NCBI GenBank assembly: GCA_951812925.1
Contig: OX638371.1
Coordinates: 115,467,124 to 115,531,123 of the forward strand
Reading direction: 5' to 3'
DNA: 64,000 nt
DNA from: Calliopum simillimum
Lineage: Eukaryota > Arthropoda > Insecta > Diptera > Lauxaniidae
Shown here piece after piece: positions 33,190 through 45,961 of this stretch (the first letter of the stretch is position 1; the number at the start of each line of letters is the position of its first letter). Made by a program: the position numbers and the translations under genes. The notes under the pieces were generated by a model. It had not been told where the DNA came from. It did not search any database and was given only the letters and a program-made list of their open reading frames with translations.

Positions 33190-35090
33190 GACATTGTTAA
33201 TGGTCTGAAGTATCAAATGTTCTCTGAAATGGACCAAATTTTAAATGGTGATTATTAACATCAAAGAAAACATTTTAGTGCAGAACAGTGCCCCTAAAGT
33301 TAGTTTTTTCTATCAAAATTTATTGCCCGCTTGGGGACGCATCTTAAAAAATTTTCAAGGATAGAAGCTTAAAGGTAATTGAATAAGAAAAAATAAGCTA
33401 CAGTCTATTATTAAATATTCGTTTTTACCCCCGTTCCAGGGGGTATAAGTAAGGAGCTATTTACCCGAATATTATGAATATATTTTAATGGGTAGATTCA
33501 TTGCTCAGTAAGGTTATTTTTTTAAATTCTTTCGGCTTTGTCCGGGTAAAATCTTAATAACTCGGTAACCTGATTTGAGTGATCCGTGTTATTTTTAATA
33601 TAAGTATAGCAAACACTATGATATTTTTTAAAATTATTCTAGCTATTACTTTATTTTATAATGCAACTATGCAACTATTCTGCAATGCAAAGTTAAGACC
33701 TCAAAAAACGATAATAACACCCCTAGCAATTTTCCATTTGGTTGCATTAAAATGCACATCGTTACTTAAAATAAACAATACATTTAGTTTTTACTGCGTC
33801 GAATGTTAACAAAAAATAAATTCACACATTAAACATTGAATTTATAAAATGTAAAATGCATTTATGCGCTTTTTTGTTATTGTTTTTGTCAAATAGCGTA
33901 AAATAAAACGCAGCCACTAAAATAAATCAACTAAAGAACTTCACACATTAGCAGGGTCCTAAATTCCGTACTGTACTCATTACACAAGTTGCTTTTAAAT
34001 TATTAAAATATTTATTTATGTCACTTTTTAAGGTCAGCAGCAGCAGCAGTGTTTTGTTAATGACAATTAATTTGTGCAAACAAGCTTAAGAACAAATTTT
34101 AAAAATTAAAATAAATAAATACGAATAGTTTCGAGTAGAAAAAAGTGCCATATTCCTCAAGTACAAAACTTGCAAATAGCGATTTTGCATTTGAATATTT
34201 ATAATGATATTCTGCAACTTAATGCAAGCACATTTTTACCTAATCTTATGTCTATAAAATGACTATATATTTTGAAAAAAAAAAAAAAATTATGATATTG
34301 ACTTTTAATCAAAATAGTCATTAGAATTTTAAGTACTTGTGATTAAATAATCGTATGATCGTTTTTATAATAAGCAAATTTATTGACACTGCGTAGTAAT
34401 AAAGAAAATATATGTATGTATATATACAAAGATTTGTGCGTGTACTTTAATATGCGAGTATGCGACCATTATATATTTTTAGAAATTTTATTATAATTTA
34501 ATAATATAATTTCCTAGAGCCTTGTTTGAACATTTGAAATGAGCTCTGGACTAAGCTCAAAGCCGGTCCAGGGTAAAGCTCTGGGTCCAGACCAGGGCCG
34601 ATCTGAGTGATACGAACTAGGTTCATTGAGTTGGACCCGAAAAATTCTAGTTTCCACAGGTAAGACCTTGGCATTTGACTTCAGAATACCTGTAGGAAAT
34701 TTTCTGGTAAGCTGTCGCTGAATGGAGTTATCCAGGACCCTCACACTGACACGAAGAATGAGTCCTGGCCGCACCCAGATTGTTCTGACCAGTAAAATTT
34801 TTATTTTCTTGGTTAGACCCAAATCTCTCAGCAAGTCATTGAGCTCTCTCTGATCGAATTATGTAGGACACTTGTTCCCAGCTATGTAGGATAAAACTAG
34901 ACGAAAATCTTGCTTTGAGTAATACATTCATTGAGTGTGACAGAGCTTATGTTTCACTCGCCTGCTAAAAGTTGCCTACTCTCTTACATCTCATTATAGA
35001 ATTTCACAGCAGAAAATAAAACGACAAATTCCAGAAGTGGGGTAGTCGTTGGATGCTCCGAAAAGTAGTTAAAAAACGAACTACTCCTTT
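33190..35090. other. intronic stretch, no gene
   Basis: AT-rich DNA with a short GCA repeat at about 34033-34045. A minus-strand open frame at 34514-34834 is GC-richer than its surroundings but unrecognised. Confidence 0.4.
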
Positions 35091-35199
35091 TCGAATTGGT
35101 TATGAAGCTCACAACGATGTACACAATGTTTTCATTTGATTTCGGGCTGATTTCAGTAACCGACTGCGCACGTATTTTTATTTTCGTTTCGTATAAAAT

Positions 35200-35545
35200 G
35201 ATGTTCTGTTCAGATTGCGAAATTCAAAGACACACATTCGTTTTCCATAGCCAAAAAGAAGAAATTAGGTTCCTGACTGTTGTTGGCGGAGTTTTCTTGT
35301 AGTATTCTTTTGTTCCGAAACCGGGCTTTACCAACTTTAGAGGTGTGTTTTGGATCGTTCTCCTGTTGGAACCTCCATTCAAGAGGCTTACCTTTATCAA
35401 CATAAGGCGGCATCACATCTTTTCAGACCATAATTCCTTCAATGTAACCATTTACCATTACATTCTCTCAGCCATGCTTAACAGTGGCTTTGTAATACTT
35501 CATGAAATAGTATTAAACATTAGTATGGCCAAAAGAAAAATCTTC
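35200..35545 (-). pseudogene. Tc1-like transposase remnant
   Basis: The minus strand reads …KATVKHG, then MPPYVDKGKPLEWRFQQEND and PKHTSKVGKARFRN. This matches the Tc1 catalytic-core pattern (FQQDNDPKHTSK), including the second catalytic Asp position as D in QQEND. Stops upstream (after KHG and IMV) and loss of frame downstream show decay. The third catalytic region (SPDLNPIE) is not seen. No TIRs were found. Confidence 0.8.
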
Positions 35546-35549
35546 GTAT

Positions 35550-36240
35550 AACGAATTCAGAGAAGTATTTCATCCAGACTCACAAGAAAACCGAAAATAA
35601 CAAAAACAAGACGTTAATTTTCTCAAAAGGAACAGCAAGAAGAGCAACTCCAACCAACAACATCAAAAAAAAAAGTTCTTTTGTTATAAGTCGTCGTCGT
35701 CTTCATTGTCGTCATCGTCATCATTGCCATAAATGTTAAGAAAATTGTTCGTACGTATTAATCTACTACACTTTTTGCACACTTCGCTGCTGCTGCGCTC
35801 CCATTACTTAATAAAGTCGTCGTCTACTACGTTTTTGACTTTGGCAAAAATGTTCATTTACACGTCGTCCGACGCGTCGTTGCAGTCGCTTCGCTGTTGT
35901 TTCTTCTTTCACCACTTCCGCTGCCACCACGTCTTTATTCATTCGCATTCATTCACACAACGAAGTTTGCTGAGAAAACCCCCGAAAACGTAAAATAGCA
36001 TCCAGCAAGCAGCCAGTGAAGAAAAGTAGGAAGTAAAAGATGCAGAGAAGAAACAAACAGCAATGAAGCAGCAGCAACGTCTCTGCAGAAGAAAAAGAAC
36101 AAATGAAGAAAAAGCAGTAGACAGAATTGTTAAACAAGAGAAAAGGAGGATGCTGGCTGTAGCAGGCGCACAGTGGGACAATGAAGAGTTAATAGTTGCG
36201 ATTGGTCTAAGTTGGAAAGAACTTGATTTTTTCAATTGAC
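35550..36240. other. unique GC-richer intronic island
   Basis: It contains cgtcgtcgt-type repeats (35690-35720 and 35816-35880), ctgctgctgcgctccc and AGA-rich runs. It has no transposon signatures and no believable protein. It resembles other transposon-free islands of this intron and could be regulatory. Confidence 0.3.
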
Positions 36241-36794
36241 AATAGTTTTTTTTTTTTTTTAAACAGGCCTACATAGTCATTTTGCTTTAATGTTTTTTTT
36301 AGTCCACATTTTTCTAACCAAATCAAAGACGTAAACAAAATTTTTCAAAAATGAAAAACTGGAAAATGCAAAATGTTGCCAACATATTCCATTCAGCACT
36401 CAAAAACGTACGAATAATTATTATAAATTTAATGTTTAAATTCTGCTTATATTTTTAACATTTATCTGAATATCCCGTATTTACGTAAATATCACTGATA
36501 TTCTAACATTTTCACCCTTGAAGTATGCAATGTTTTTTTATGCAGCATGGTTTATACTGCAAGTAGACTGCAAAATCCGTCATTAGTAGGAGAGGTGCAA
36601 ACGATAATGTTTCGGTGATTTTCAATTCAAGTATTCAAATTTCTATTAATTTATACAAAAATGATGATGCAAAAAAATAAATTAAAAAGTTTTTGACCCG
36701 CTCCGAACCCGGATCGCAATGTTTAGAAATATCTAGCAATCTCTTTAGAACATTTGTCTGTGAAACCTTTTGACGTTTTTATGTAAGACTTAAT

Positions 36795-36823
36795 CAAAAA
36801 AAAAAAAAAAAAAAAAAAAAAAA
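36795..36823 (+). repeat. long poly(A) run
   Basis: About 29 uninterrupted A residues directly before the dispersed repeat at 36827. It may be the tail of a retroposed sequence or simple slippage. Confidence 0.6.
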
Positions 36824-36826
36824 TGT

Positions 36827-37017
36827 TCTTTTATCTGGTCTCAGTTTAATGCATAAGGTGACAATTGGTTCCATCCAATGACAACCAATAAAATACGCAA
36901 ATAAAAGTTTACATGTATGTGATGGGACCAGACTTTGGACTAGTTGGTCGCCCATATGATGTAGATTACAGACTAGTTTATGAATATCCAGTGGTCCTAG
37001 AGGGATATAATCGATTT
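36827..37017 (+). repeat. dispersed repeat D, copy 1
   Basis: It shares ordered blocks with 45962-46172: ctggtctc…taatgcataagg, gacaatt, ccaatgacaa, atgtgatggg, gtggtcctagagg. The identity is interrupted and old. Limits are approximate. Confidence 0.55.
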
Positions 37018-37257
37018 AAAATTTCAAATCGAAAAACGAAAACAAGAGTAGATACATATATACAAAAATATCACTTAGATGTCGCCCATAAATTACTCAA
37101 CACAAATTTCAAGTTTTCTAGACTCCCCCCCTACCCAATTAACGGAGGAGCTATGATTGGTTTCTTGCTTTTTAATAAAATACATTTTAGTCCCACTGTA
37201 TTGCGTAGTAGTACATGGATGCTGCTTATGTGCCTCATTGCTCTGTTTACATTTTAG

Positions 37258-40180
37258 TGTAATCGTCTTGTTGTTGCTGCAATTTCTTTGTTGTTGTTGT
37301 TGTTGTCGGCTCTTGAGTTCTTTGACTTTTCGTTAAGTGCGAGTAGTTTTTACTTTTAATTTCTTGTAAGTTTTTTTTTTCTTGGTTTTTTTTTTATAAA
37401 AATTCAAAAGTTAAGAAAATGGGAATGCAGTTGAACTTCACTGCATCATAAATTGTGGCTTTGGGATGCTGTTTCTCGCATGAGATGTCGAAAATTAATT
37501 TGTTGCTGCCCCTTGTTAACGAACATAACAAGTTTATGCCATTGCCGATCGATATTGTCATCAGTTGTTCAAAATTAGTTAAAAATAAAATCTAAGGCAT
37601 TTCTAATTTTAGCTAGATAAAGTAATTTAAGGGCCTGATCAGTTGATTGTTACCCCCACATGGATTCAAATTATGTATCTATATCATAGTGTCTTGGCCC
37701 TATGCTCCTCCTAGGAGTTAAAGGAGAATACATACACATCATAGTGCAACATGGAAAATCCAAACAAATTTTTGTGTGCTGTTCCTGAAAGTTTCTGAAA
37801 CCCTATTTGGGTTTTGCTATTTTGGCTCCAAATCGTCAAAAATCACGTTTTTTATCCAAAACTTAGCTTTTTTCGTTTTTAATTCGGTATGGGGGGCTTA
37901 AATCAAAAAAACATCATTAACAAAATCGATTTATTTTTCGTCAAGAAATTTGCTTAAATTTTTTCAGAATTTTGCGATCGTTATGTGAGCGTGAAGAGTG
38001 ATTTAGACTTTTTAGCCCATTCTGTCCATATATTATCGGAAATCTCGATTTTCCCGAAATTGTAAGATAAAACGACCTCCTGAAATTTTTTGTTCACCTA
38101 TTGGGAATTTCATTTTATAAGTAAGTCTAGGAATATATTTCACCACATTTGGTTATTGAACACGAAAAAAAAAGTTTTTCTTAAAACCTGGGTCATATAA
38201 GAGAAGAGTATTTTCGGATATGCTCACATATTTTTCCATACCTACCAATTCTCCTTCAATGTGTTACAAACGATAATATAAAGTTAGTGTACCCTGGAGG
38301 AAGGGCATAAAAATACTAAAAACCCCAATGTGGCAATAATTTGAAAAAAGAAGTTGTGTTCTGTGAATAAACAACGATATTTTTGTGGATGGTTGAAATT
38401 TTCAAGACATTTTTAGTGCTTGATCCAAAGACAAAAAATGGTATTGGCCAGTACCCCAATTGGGGTATCTAAAGTCCTCAATAAAATTTAAGCAACAGCA
38501 GGGCACATCTTGGAATCGATTACCGGAACAAGAAACTCGTTAAAAGTTTTGTATAGGCCCTGCCATCTGAGGGAAGATTAAGTGCACATAAAGTTGAAGG
38601 ACTGTTTTCAATGAGAATTTTGCCAAAAGGCATAAAGTGTGAGATAAGGAATCTTCAAAACTTAAATTTATTATAGAACTATTTTTTAGAAATTTTTTAT
38701 TATTTTCCAGGCTCAATAACTTACCCTTATTACGGCCGATTTGTTTTGCTTTTGTTTTTTTCTCGATATTTTCCTGCTTTTGGTGCATTTACCCTATGTA
38801 GTGCAACTGCTAGCGGCTTTTATTTTCCTTTCATCACATTTGCTTCTTCAATTATTATTGTTTCGCGTCAATTTATTTTTCTTGTATATTATTATGTTGT
38901 TGTTGTTTTTTTATTTTTATTTTTATTTTTTTGTTATGTTTGTTGTATTATTTCAGTTAGTTCTGAATTGTTGTTTTTGTTGTTGTTTTTATATTTCTTT
39001 GATTGTTTGTTTGTTAGTTGTGTTGTGTTGCTTCAACTGCATATTTTGCCAGTAAATATACAGAGACATTGGGTTAAGATACAAAGATACACACTCACGC
39101 CGGTTGATATACCTACCAGCCAACCTACGGATACAAATTATAGTTATTTTTGTGCCCTTATAGTGAGCAACCGAGCGTAACAATAATAAATATAATAAAG
39201 AAATAATAATATAAAAGTATTTCCAACGACAAAAAACAAAAACATAAAAACTTACAATATTTATCTTTCTGTAGTATATAGTATTTACTATGAGTAAAAG
39301 TATCTCGTGGATATACCATATTGTAAGCAACGAATATCTGCAGTTAAATTTGTGCGTCTATGTGTGGAGTTGTGAAAACAAATGACTTGCAAAGAAATCG
39401 AGCGTAATGGAACGCAATTAAAAGTAACAAAATTAATGTAGCACATTTTTGTCGCTGCTGTTGTTGTTGTTGTTGTTACTGTTGTTGCTTGTTTATACAA
39501 TTATAAAAATAACAATCAGAAAAAAAAGTTGTTATAATTAATTTTTAATTTTTTGTTTTTTTTTTCTTTTGTATGGAGTAATCGACGATGTCGCCGCTCT
39601 GCAGGAAAAATCGAAAAAAAAAAAAAAATTAAAAACCCAAAAATAAAAATCAACTTATGTAATTAGTTTAAGCTAAATAAGTACAAAAACAACAACAACA
39701 ACACAATATTGGAGCATTAATTTTTTTTTTGTACTTGTGAAAATCAACTAATGGAATTTTCTTTTACACATAAATAGGTGCCTTATTTCATCACACTATT
39801 TGGGCTTTAATTCTTTTGCGATTTTCTTGTTTAACAGACATTTCGTCTAAGGCATTGTGTCAGTTCTAAGAAAAACTAACTTTCACTAAGATGAATTATG
39901 TTTATAGTGATATCCATCCCGTAACTCAATCCGAGAGTAACACAAGTGCCGCATTGCCTGCAGATCCATAATCCCTAAATCCAACTTTCGGACGCAAAGT
40001 AAAATTTAGAAATTTGGAATGAACTGGACTCATCAGTAATCCCTTCAGTCTATAATTTCCAGATGCTCAAAATTAATCATCATGAATTAAAAGCTTTTAA
40101 AACATCTTCCGGCGTAAGGTGAAATTTTCTCGAAGGTTCTCGCAACAACTGTATCTAAATTCAAACTGTGGATTTTTATC
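37258..40180. other. intronic stretch with TTG-rich islands, no gene
   Basis: TTG/CAA-rich islands at 37268-37310, 38700-39060 and 39440-39500 alternate with AT-rich DNA. The open frames here are low-complexity (Phe/Val/Leu or Thr-rich) readings. No transposon was recognised, so this is one of the longer unique parts of the intron. Confidence 0.4.
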
Positions 40181-42029
40181 AACTACGGGGGGCCTAACAA
40201 AAGTTCGCTTAGTTGAATTAAGAAAACTTTTAAATTTAATTTTTTAAATTTATAACTTTATTCTTCATCTATTTGTATTTTTTCAACGTTATAGCCATTT
40301 ATTTTGAAATATTTTTGAAGTCGATAAATCCATCTTGAAAAACAGTCTGCAGTTTTGCAATTTCATCATTAACTGCATTTATTATCTCCTCATTGCTGTT
40401 GAAGACTCTCCCTCTCAAATTTTTTTTTATTTTTGGTAACAACCAGAAGTCACAAGGCGCTAGATCTGGGGAATAAGGTGCGGTACGAATTTCTTCGTTG
40501 CCTGAAAGCGCAACAAAATCTGTCGTTTTTTCAGCAGTGTGCGCTGGCGCATTATCGTGATGTAGAAAGTAGCGGCGTAGCTCCTTTTTTTTGGCGTTTC
40601 CAGATAAATTTTGGAAGACTTCTGGTAAACAGGTTTCAGTATACCTAGTGGCGGATCTAAGTAAATTGCCGCCCTAGGCACTTATTTTTTCGCCGCCCCC
40701 CCCCCCCCCACTTCAGATTTTTTTTTTATAGAAAAAGAAACTTATAATAAAAACAGATTAATAGGTTACATTAACACTTGAATGATTTGTATGTTTAAAT
40801 ACATCGTTAATTCATACATTAAACAATTTTTCGTCTAATTTGGTTAACCTTTTCGGTCTATCTATTTTTTCTCATCCGAAAAATCCAATTTTTTGTTTTT
40901 TTGTTACTTATGGTCATTTAATCAATTGGCCAAATCAATCAAAAGTTTTCAAAATTTTTTTTCTTCTAAATACTAGGTTTTGGAATGTAGCCATATGACA
41001 ACAAGTGTTCTAAGTGGTTTGAAAATATCGAAGAAAAAAAATTTTATAAATTTTTTATTTTTTAATTCTATTTTGGGTTAAAATACATAACGATAGCGAG
41101 AAATGTATGAACTGATTTCAAAATAAACAAAAAATAAATCAAATTCTGAATACGTATATAAGCATAAATACACATTTTTGTACCCTGCACCCGGGGTATA
41201 TTCATGTTGTACCTACTTCTGTTTGTAGGCGTAACGATGGAGGCGTGACAGGTATAGAAAAGTTCATAGGTATATTATTGATCAGCGTCACTTCATGAGT
41301 CGATATAGTTAGGTCGGTCCATCTATTTGTCCATCTGTCTGTTCATCTATCTGTATGTCTAACCACCTGTCCGTCTATAGAAATCACGATTAAGGAAAAA
41401 CGAGTCAAGATAGCTTGATGAAATTTTGTGGCGAAGTTGTTAAAAAAGTTGTCTTTTGGCAAAATTGTTTAATGGAAACGCCAATGGCCGATACAAAGCA
41501 ATTATTTAAAACGCAATATTGAGAGTATTATTCGAGATGGTGCAAATGGTGAAAGTTCTGGACAATATATCGAAATTTTTTTTAATCATCCTATTCTAGG
41601 TTATTATTTAATTAAAAAAGAAATGATTTCTTCTAAAAATTATATTCAATAAAACCTCTAATCAATGATTCTTGTCAATCTGAACTTTTTAGGCCAGATA
41701 TACATGAACCCAAAATTGTGGAAAATTTCTCCAATTTTAGATTTTTCTTTCTTAGTGTTCATATCTGACTGTATTTATTCTCATTTAATAAATAAACCTT
41801 CAAAATTCAAAGGAAAGTTCAAAGAAAATTAAGGATTATACTTTTTTCAAAATGCGGAAAAATGGCAACTTGTAGCGCCATTAAACAAATTTGTTGCCAT
41901 ATGGCTACATGCGAAATTCAAAAAATCGCTGAAGTCAATCCGTGTATTTTTTAAACTTTTTATATTAACAGTATTATAAAGGTATGTTTTCTCAATCTAC
42001 TTTCCCCATTGTTGATCTTAAGTAATTTT

Positions 42030-42555
42030 TGGCTCACTTTAGAACAGAGTAAGACTTTTCAGCAGTGGAATTGGAAGTTGTTGCACACGCAATGTCAACA
42101 TTTGGGAACAATTTGCAGAGATCATTTCTCCAAAGAATTTGTAGCAAATCCTGAGACAATTTTGTGCTTTTTTAGCACAATGAGTCTTGATTTTGAGAAA
42201 TTCGTCGCTTAATGGTTTTTCCAAATCTTCAGGAAAACTTTTTCATAATGTTTCAGCTTTTTCACGTAGGTCATTGTTTCCCAAGATTGCTATATAAATT
42301 AGACCGCCAAATTTTTCCAGAGCCTTAACAGATGACACAGATCTTAGTTTTAGATCACATATCAACTGATCTAAAATTACATTGAATGTAGAAATTCTGA
42401 AATTATCTCTGCCACTAGTTTCTTCATCTCTTGTTTCACCAAACTGCAATGCACACGGTCTTTTTCTTGAAGAAACCGTTTTGTATTCCTTAATGACAGA
42501 TATATATCTCCAGAGCTTTTTTTTCGTTATGATCAAATTCGTCACGAGTAGCATG
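42030..42555 (-). pseudogene. hAT transposase remnant (ZMYM1-like type)
   Basis: Minus-strand readings give RDNFRISTFNVILDQLICDL, then FGGLIYIAILGNNDLREKAE and, in a second frame, EKPLSDEFLKIKTH. This resembles the region …YYRxxxFxPxxDxxIxxLxxRF… found in hAT-derived zinc-finger MYM-type 1-like proteins common in insects. The BED finger and the C-terminal dimerisation motif were not found, and frame breaks show it is dead. Confidence 0.6.
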
Positions 42556-42867
42556 AATTATACTGATTAGGCCATCGTACAGTTCAACCACTTTTCCCAG
42601 GTTTGTTTTGACATCTTACAAAATCGTGCTAACAGCGTTAATTTTTTTTTAATACGAAATTCTATATACACAAAAAAAATGATGTTTCGAATGTTCCTAA
42701 TCTATTTCTTATACCCTGAGCTTCACATCTTTTTCCTTGGAACCATTTGCAATGGCTTCAAGAGCTTTGCATATGTTGGGCAAATGTTCACAGCGAACAC
42801 GAACCGCATCACCATGAGCCGACCATCGCTCGCGGCCGCATAATTCATTCTCACGAATTCCCGCGAT

Positions 42868-43030
42868 AAGAGTTCTTTAGCATGTAGTCCTTTGGTCTTA
42901 TAGAACCATATCTATTTCAATCACCCAATTAGCCGCCCCCTACAGTCCATTTTGCATTTGATAAGAGTTCTTGGGCTTATAGTCCTTTGGTCTTATAGAG
43001 CAATATCTATTTCAATCACCCATTTTGCCA
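42868..43030. repeat. tandem duplication inside the hAT element
   Basis: The block gataagagttct…gtcctttggtcttatag…atatctatttcaatcaccca occurs twice, about 91 bases apart, with few differences. The copies are separated by a ccgccccctacagtcc stretch. Confidence 0.7.
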
Positions 43031-44131
43031 CCCTGGGTATTGAGTAAACTTTTCTTAAATATCTGTCTTAATTTAACCGTATGGTACACTACATGGTTGT
43101 TTTAAATCGGTTAAATCGTCCATTCGTATTTCTTAAATAGTGCCGAGTGTAAATGTCTTTAAAGTACCATTTAGGTAAAATAAAATCAAGTTCAGTACTT
43201 AAATTATTTTTTTTTTATCACTCCGAAAATTTGCCGCCCCCCAAAAATCTGCCGCCCTAGGCAGGTGCCTACTGGTGCCTTAGGGTTAATCCGCCACTGA
43301 GTATACCACTTAGCAGTAACCGTTTGACCTTTTTCCAAAGGAATAGCAGCTACAACTTTCTCTCTGGTGAAGTAAACTGGCATCATTACTTTTGTTGCCG
43401 ACTTTTTTTTGTTTTACTTTAACAGGTGGACTTGCACTTTCTGGGCTCCATACCATGGATTGTTGTTTGGTTTCAAGGTCGTACTTCTAAAACCATGCTT
43501 CATCACCTGTTACGATTTTCTTGAAGGTGTTAGACCCTCCATTTTTGAATTTTTCAAGAAAATACTTAGCAAAACGCACACATGCCTCTTTTTGAGCATC
43601 ACTTAAAATTCAAGGAACCCATCGTGCAGATTTCTCCGCGTATCCAAGATCATTTTTCAATATTTGCGATACAGCCATGGCATTCAAGCCCAGTTCCTCA
43701 GCGATGATTTCCTGGGTCAATCTTGGATCTTCGTCAATTTTAGACTTAACCAGATTTTGGGCGGCCTTCACGAGGTTCGTCCTCCACAGAAAAATTACCT
43801 GTCTGGAATCTTCGGAACTACTTTGAAATAGTCACGATGGATGGCGCATTAACTTCAAATGCTATTTGGCATTCATTAAATATTTCCATAGGCTTGAGCT
43901 TACCTCGAAATCCAAAAAGAATAGCAAACCGAATCTCTTGCTGCGTTGGCATTGGAATATCTGCTGACATTGTTTCACGAATTTTACGTTTTCTTTTCTC
44001 CACTTTGACCGATCTTTCTGATAATTAAAATGATGTATCGTAAGACTATAACAAATAATACGCAATTTTTTGATTTACTAAAAATTTATAACATGACACC
44101 AACTAAGCGAACTTTTGTTAGGCCCTACGTA

Positions 44132-45560
44132 CATCGAATTTGTTGTTTTAAATGTCCTTTTTGAATAAAAATGCTGCTTTTGAAAAATAATCTTTTTTTT
44201 AAAAAATTTTTAAATTTTAAAATTGCATTTTGCATTTGTTTGCCTTTATCAGTTCAACACCATCCAGAGCTGTATTAATAATTCTTGTTCTGAGTGTCTT
44301 TATAATCCATGTGCATGTTGTGTTATCCACGACTTTGCCACGGATTCATCCATCGACATAATTAGTATCTGTGTTTTCAAATGCCCTCTATATAATCAAT
44401 ATGCAGACGATTGCAAACTCTCTCCCTTCATTAGAATATTAAATTTTCTTTGAGAGGATTATTTGTTAAATATTCTTTTCTTATAAGCATTTCTACCATT
44501 TTCTCCTTCGTTTTAAGGAGAAATGAAGTCAAACTAATTGGGCGGTATTATTTCGACGGATTGCTAGACATATTTTACTCGCAGCATATGAGAAGTTGAG
44601 CTTTGTTTCTTTCACTATATTTCAAAGTTTGTCCCTACGATCACTCACATATTCGATCGTTTTGTATCGTCATAATCTTATCGTAGTGCTTTTTAAGTAA
44701 TACTACTAATAATATAATAACAATAATAAAATGTTATATACGAATATGTGTAATAATAAAATATAATTTGTGTTTTTAGAGATTAAATTAATATGTGATA
44801 TGAAGATAAGCCTTGAAATTAAATAACGTGTAGGCTATTTTTGAGCAAAATATTATTTATTTATTTCAATTTAAAGTTTTATAATGCTATATGGTATTAA
44901 GTATTGTATAGTTTGACGTGTATACATTTTGATTAATTTAAAATATCTTATGGTATGTACTATAAAAGTACACTATTAAAATTATCGTTATATGCTATAA
45001 ATTACATTTTATAGCTTCGCACTTAAGTGGGATTTGGTTTTTGGTATTTTTTTTTACATTTTTGGTTGATTTTTGTTTTAATGAGATAGTTTGGCAATGA
45101 ATAATTGAATATTTTTATTGAAGTTGTTATATTTTTTTTACTATAACGTAACAATAATAATAATTTTTTTATCAAAAGCATATTTTTTTAGAACAACTTA
45201 AGTATGCTATATGTGTGATTCTACTCAAGAAGGGAGGAAAATACATTATTTTCGGCACGAAGTTTTTTTTTTTTTGCAACTGAGTTCAGAAAAGTTTTCT
45301 AAGTTCAGCTTAGGTCAATTATTTTTACTTCCAAAAAAGAAAAATTAGATCTTTAAGTTTCCAGAAGACTGAGGCCAATAAATCGTCAATACAACGCTCA
45401 ACGGCGATATTATTAAGCATTAAAATGCCTTGGATTTATACAAATGTAATAAAAATTTCTTACAAAACCCCTGTGGGACCGGCGAAGACAGTTTCCTCAA
45501 TAGTCCCATCTTTGGTCTAGCTATTTTGTAAGTAGATCAATTGTGTATCGATTGTGTCAG
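44132..45560. other. intronic stretch, nothing recognised
   Basis: AT-rich DNA. A 76-codon plus-strand frame at 44223-44453 is cysteine-rich but has no signal peptide or family match I recognise. Confidence 0.4.
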
Positions 45561-45609
45561 TGACTGTTACTGACGACGTATTTACTGCTTGGAAGTTCGT
45601 CGACTGTGA

Positions 45610-45690
45610 AGAAGAGCAAACGATAGTGTATTATCGGTCTAATAACTTGCGCTGCGTGAAGAGACCCGGATTCAAATCCTGCTTTCGGTG
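45610..45690 (+). repeat. B-box-containing tRNA-like module 6
   Basis: cccggattcaaatcctgc carries a good B box (about 45668-45680). The A-box side is weak. It faces module 7 (45822-45895) in inverted orientation, as modules 1 and 2 do. Confidence 0.35.
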
Positions 45691-45821
45691 ATTTTCTATT
45701 CCAATTTTTAAATATCCATCAATTTGTACACAATTTATCTGAAGAGTCTTCGGAGCGGAAAATGAAATATGTGTTCAATATAGCCGACATACAAAATAAT
45801 AAAAAATTAATATAAAAAATT

Positions 45822-45895
45822 TCATCCGCACTGAGATTTGAACCGGATCACTATACTCAGCAATATACAACAAAATCTTTAGCATATTCGTCTAT
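45822..45895 (-). repeat. B-box-containing tRNA-like module 7
   Basis: On the minus strand a ggttcaaatctc B box is followed by agtgcggatgaaa. A weak A-box-like atgctaaagat lies about 41 bases upstream. It forms an inverted pair with module 6. Confidence 0.35.
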
Positions 45896-45961
45896 TAAAT
45901 TTTTGTGTAAAATTTGTATATTAAATAAAATTCTTTGCAATTAATAATTTAAATAAAAAAA

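Larger units (their letters stand above)
40646..43299 (-). mobile_element. hAT element inserted in the mariner transposase
   Basis: 2654 bp flanked by a perfect 8-bp target duplication, agtatacc (40638-40645 and 43300-43307), the hallmark of hAT insertion. The ends are cagtggcgga-type inverted repeats (left with one change, tagtggcgga). Subterminal blocks gccgccctaggca are also inverted. The interior has a decayed transposase on the minus strand. A duplicated block lies at 42868-42938 and 42958-43030. An inner inverted pair, tgtagccatatg (about 40987-40998) and catatggctaca (about 41898-41909), suggests a further small element inside. Confidence 0.9.
40300..43970 (-). pseudogene. mariner transposase, broken and split by a hAT insertion
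   Basis: The minus strand starts MSADIPMPTQQEIRFAILF at about 43970 and continues with frameshifts through EEDPRLTQEI-like and TGDEAW signatures. It then reads MMPVYFTREKVVAAI and GQTVTAKWYT up to 43308. After the hAT insertion it resumes with VYQKSSKIYLETPKKR, then HDNAPAHTAEKT, APYSPDLAPCDFWLLPKIKK and NEEIINAVNDEI, to a stop at about 40300. GDEAW, HDNAPAHT and YSPDLAPCDFW are the mariner (D,D34D) catalytic signatures. Frame changes in at least two places plus the insertion make it non-functional. Confidence 0.88.
40187..44129 (-). mobile_element. full-length mariner element, interrupted by a hAT
   Basis: The TIRs are cggggggcctaacaaaag (left) and, on the other strand, cgtagggcctaacaaaag (right), followed on both sides by ttcgcttagttg and flanked by TA (40185-40186, 44130-44131). 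Without the inserted hAT and one copy of its duplication the element is 1281 bp, the usual size of a mariner. Transposase sequence fills it on the minus strand. Confidence 0.9.

Noticed and set aside
34514..34834. 106-codon minus-strand frame
   Set aside because: It is GC-richer than its neighbours, but the translation resembles no family and has no exon signals. It is left as an unannotated stretch.
36913..37257. 114-codon plus-strand frame
   Set aside because: Its first part lies in a dispersed non-coding repeat also present at 45962-46172, where the frame is not kept.
38746..39180. 144-codon plus-strand frame rich in Phe/Val/Leu
   Set aside because: It comes from T-rich and TTG-rich sequence. 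The hydrophobic reading is a composition effect and not a membrane protein.
44223..44453. cysteine-rich 76-codon frame, possible small secreted protein
   Set aside because: No signal peptide, no regular cysteine spacing and no splice context.
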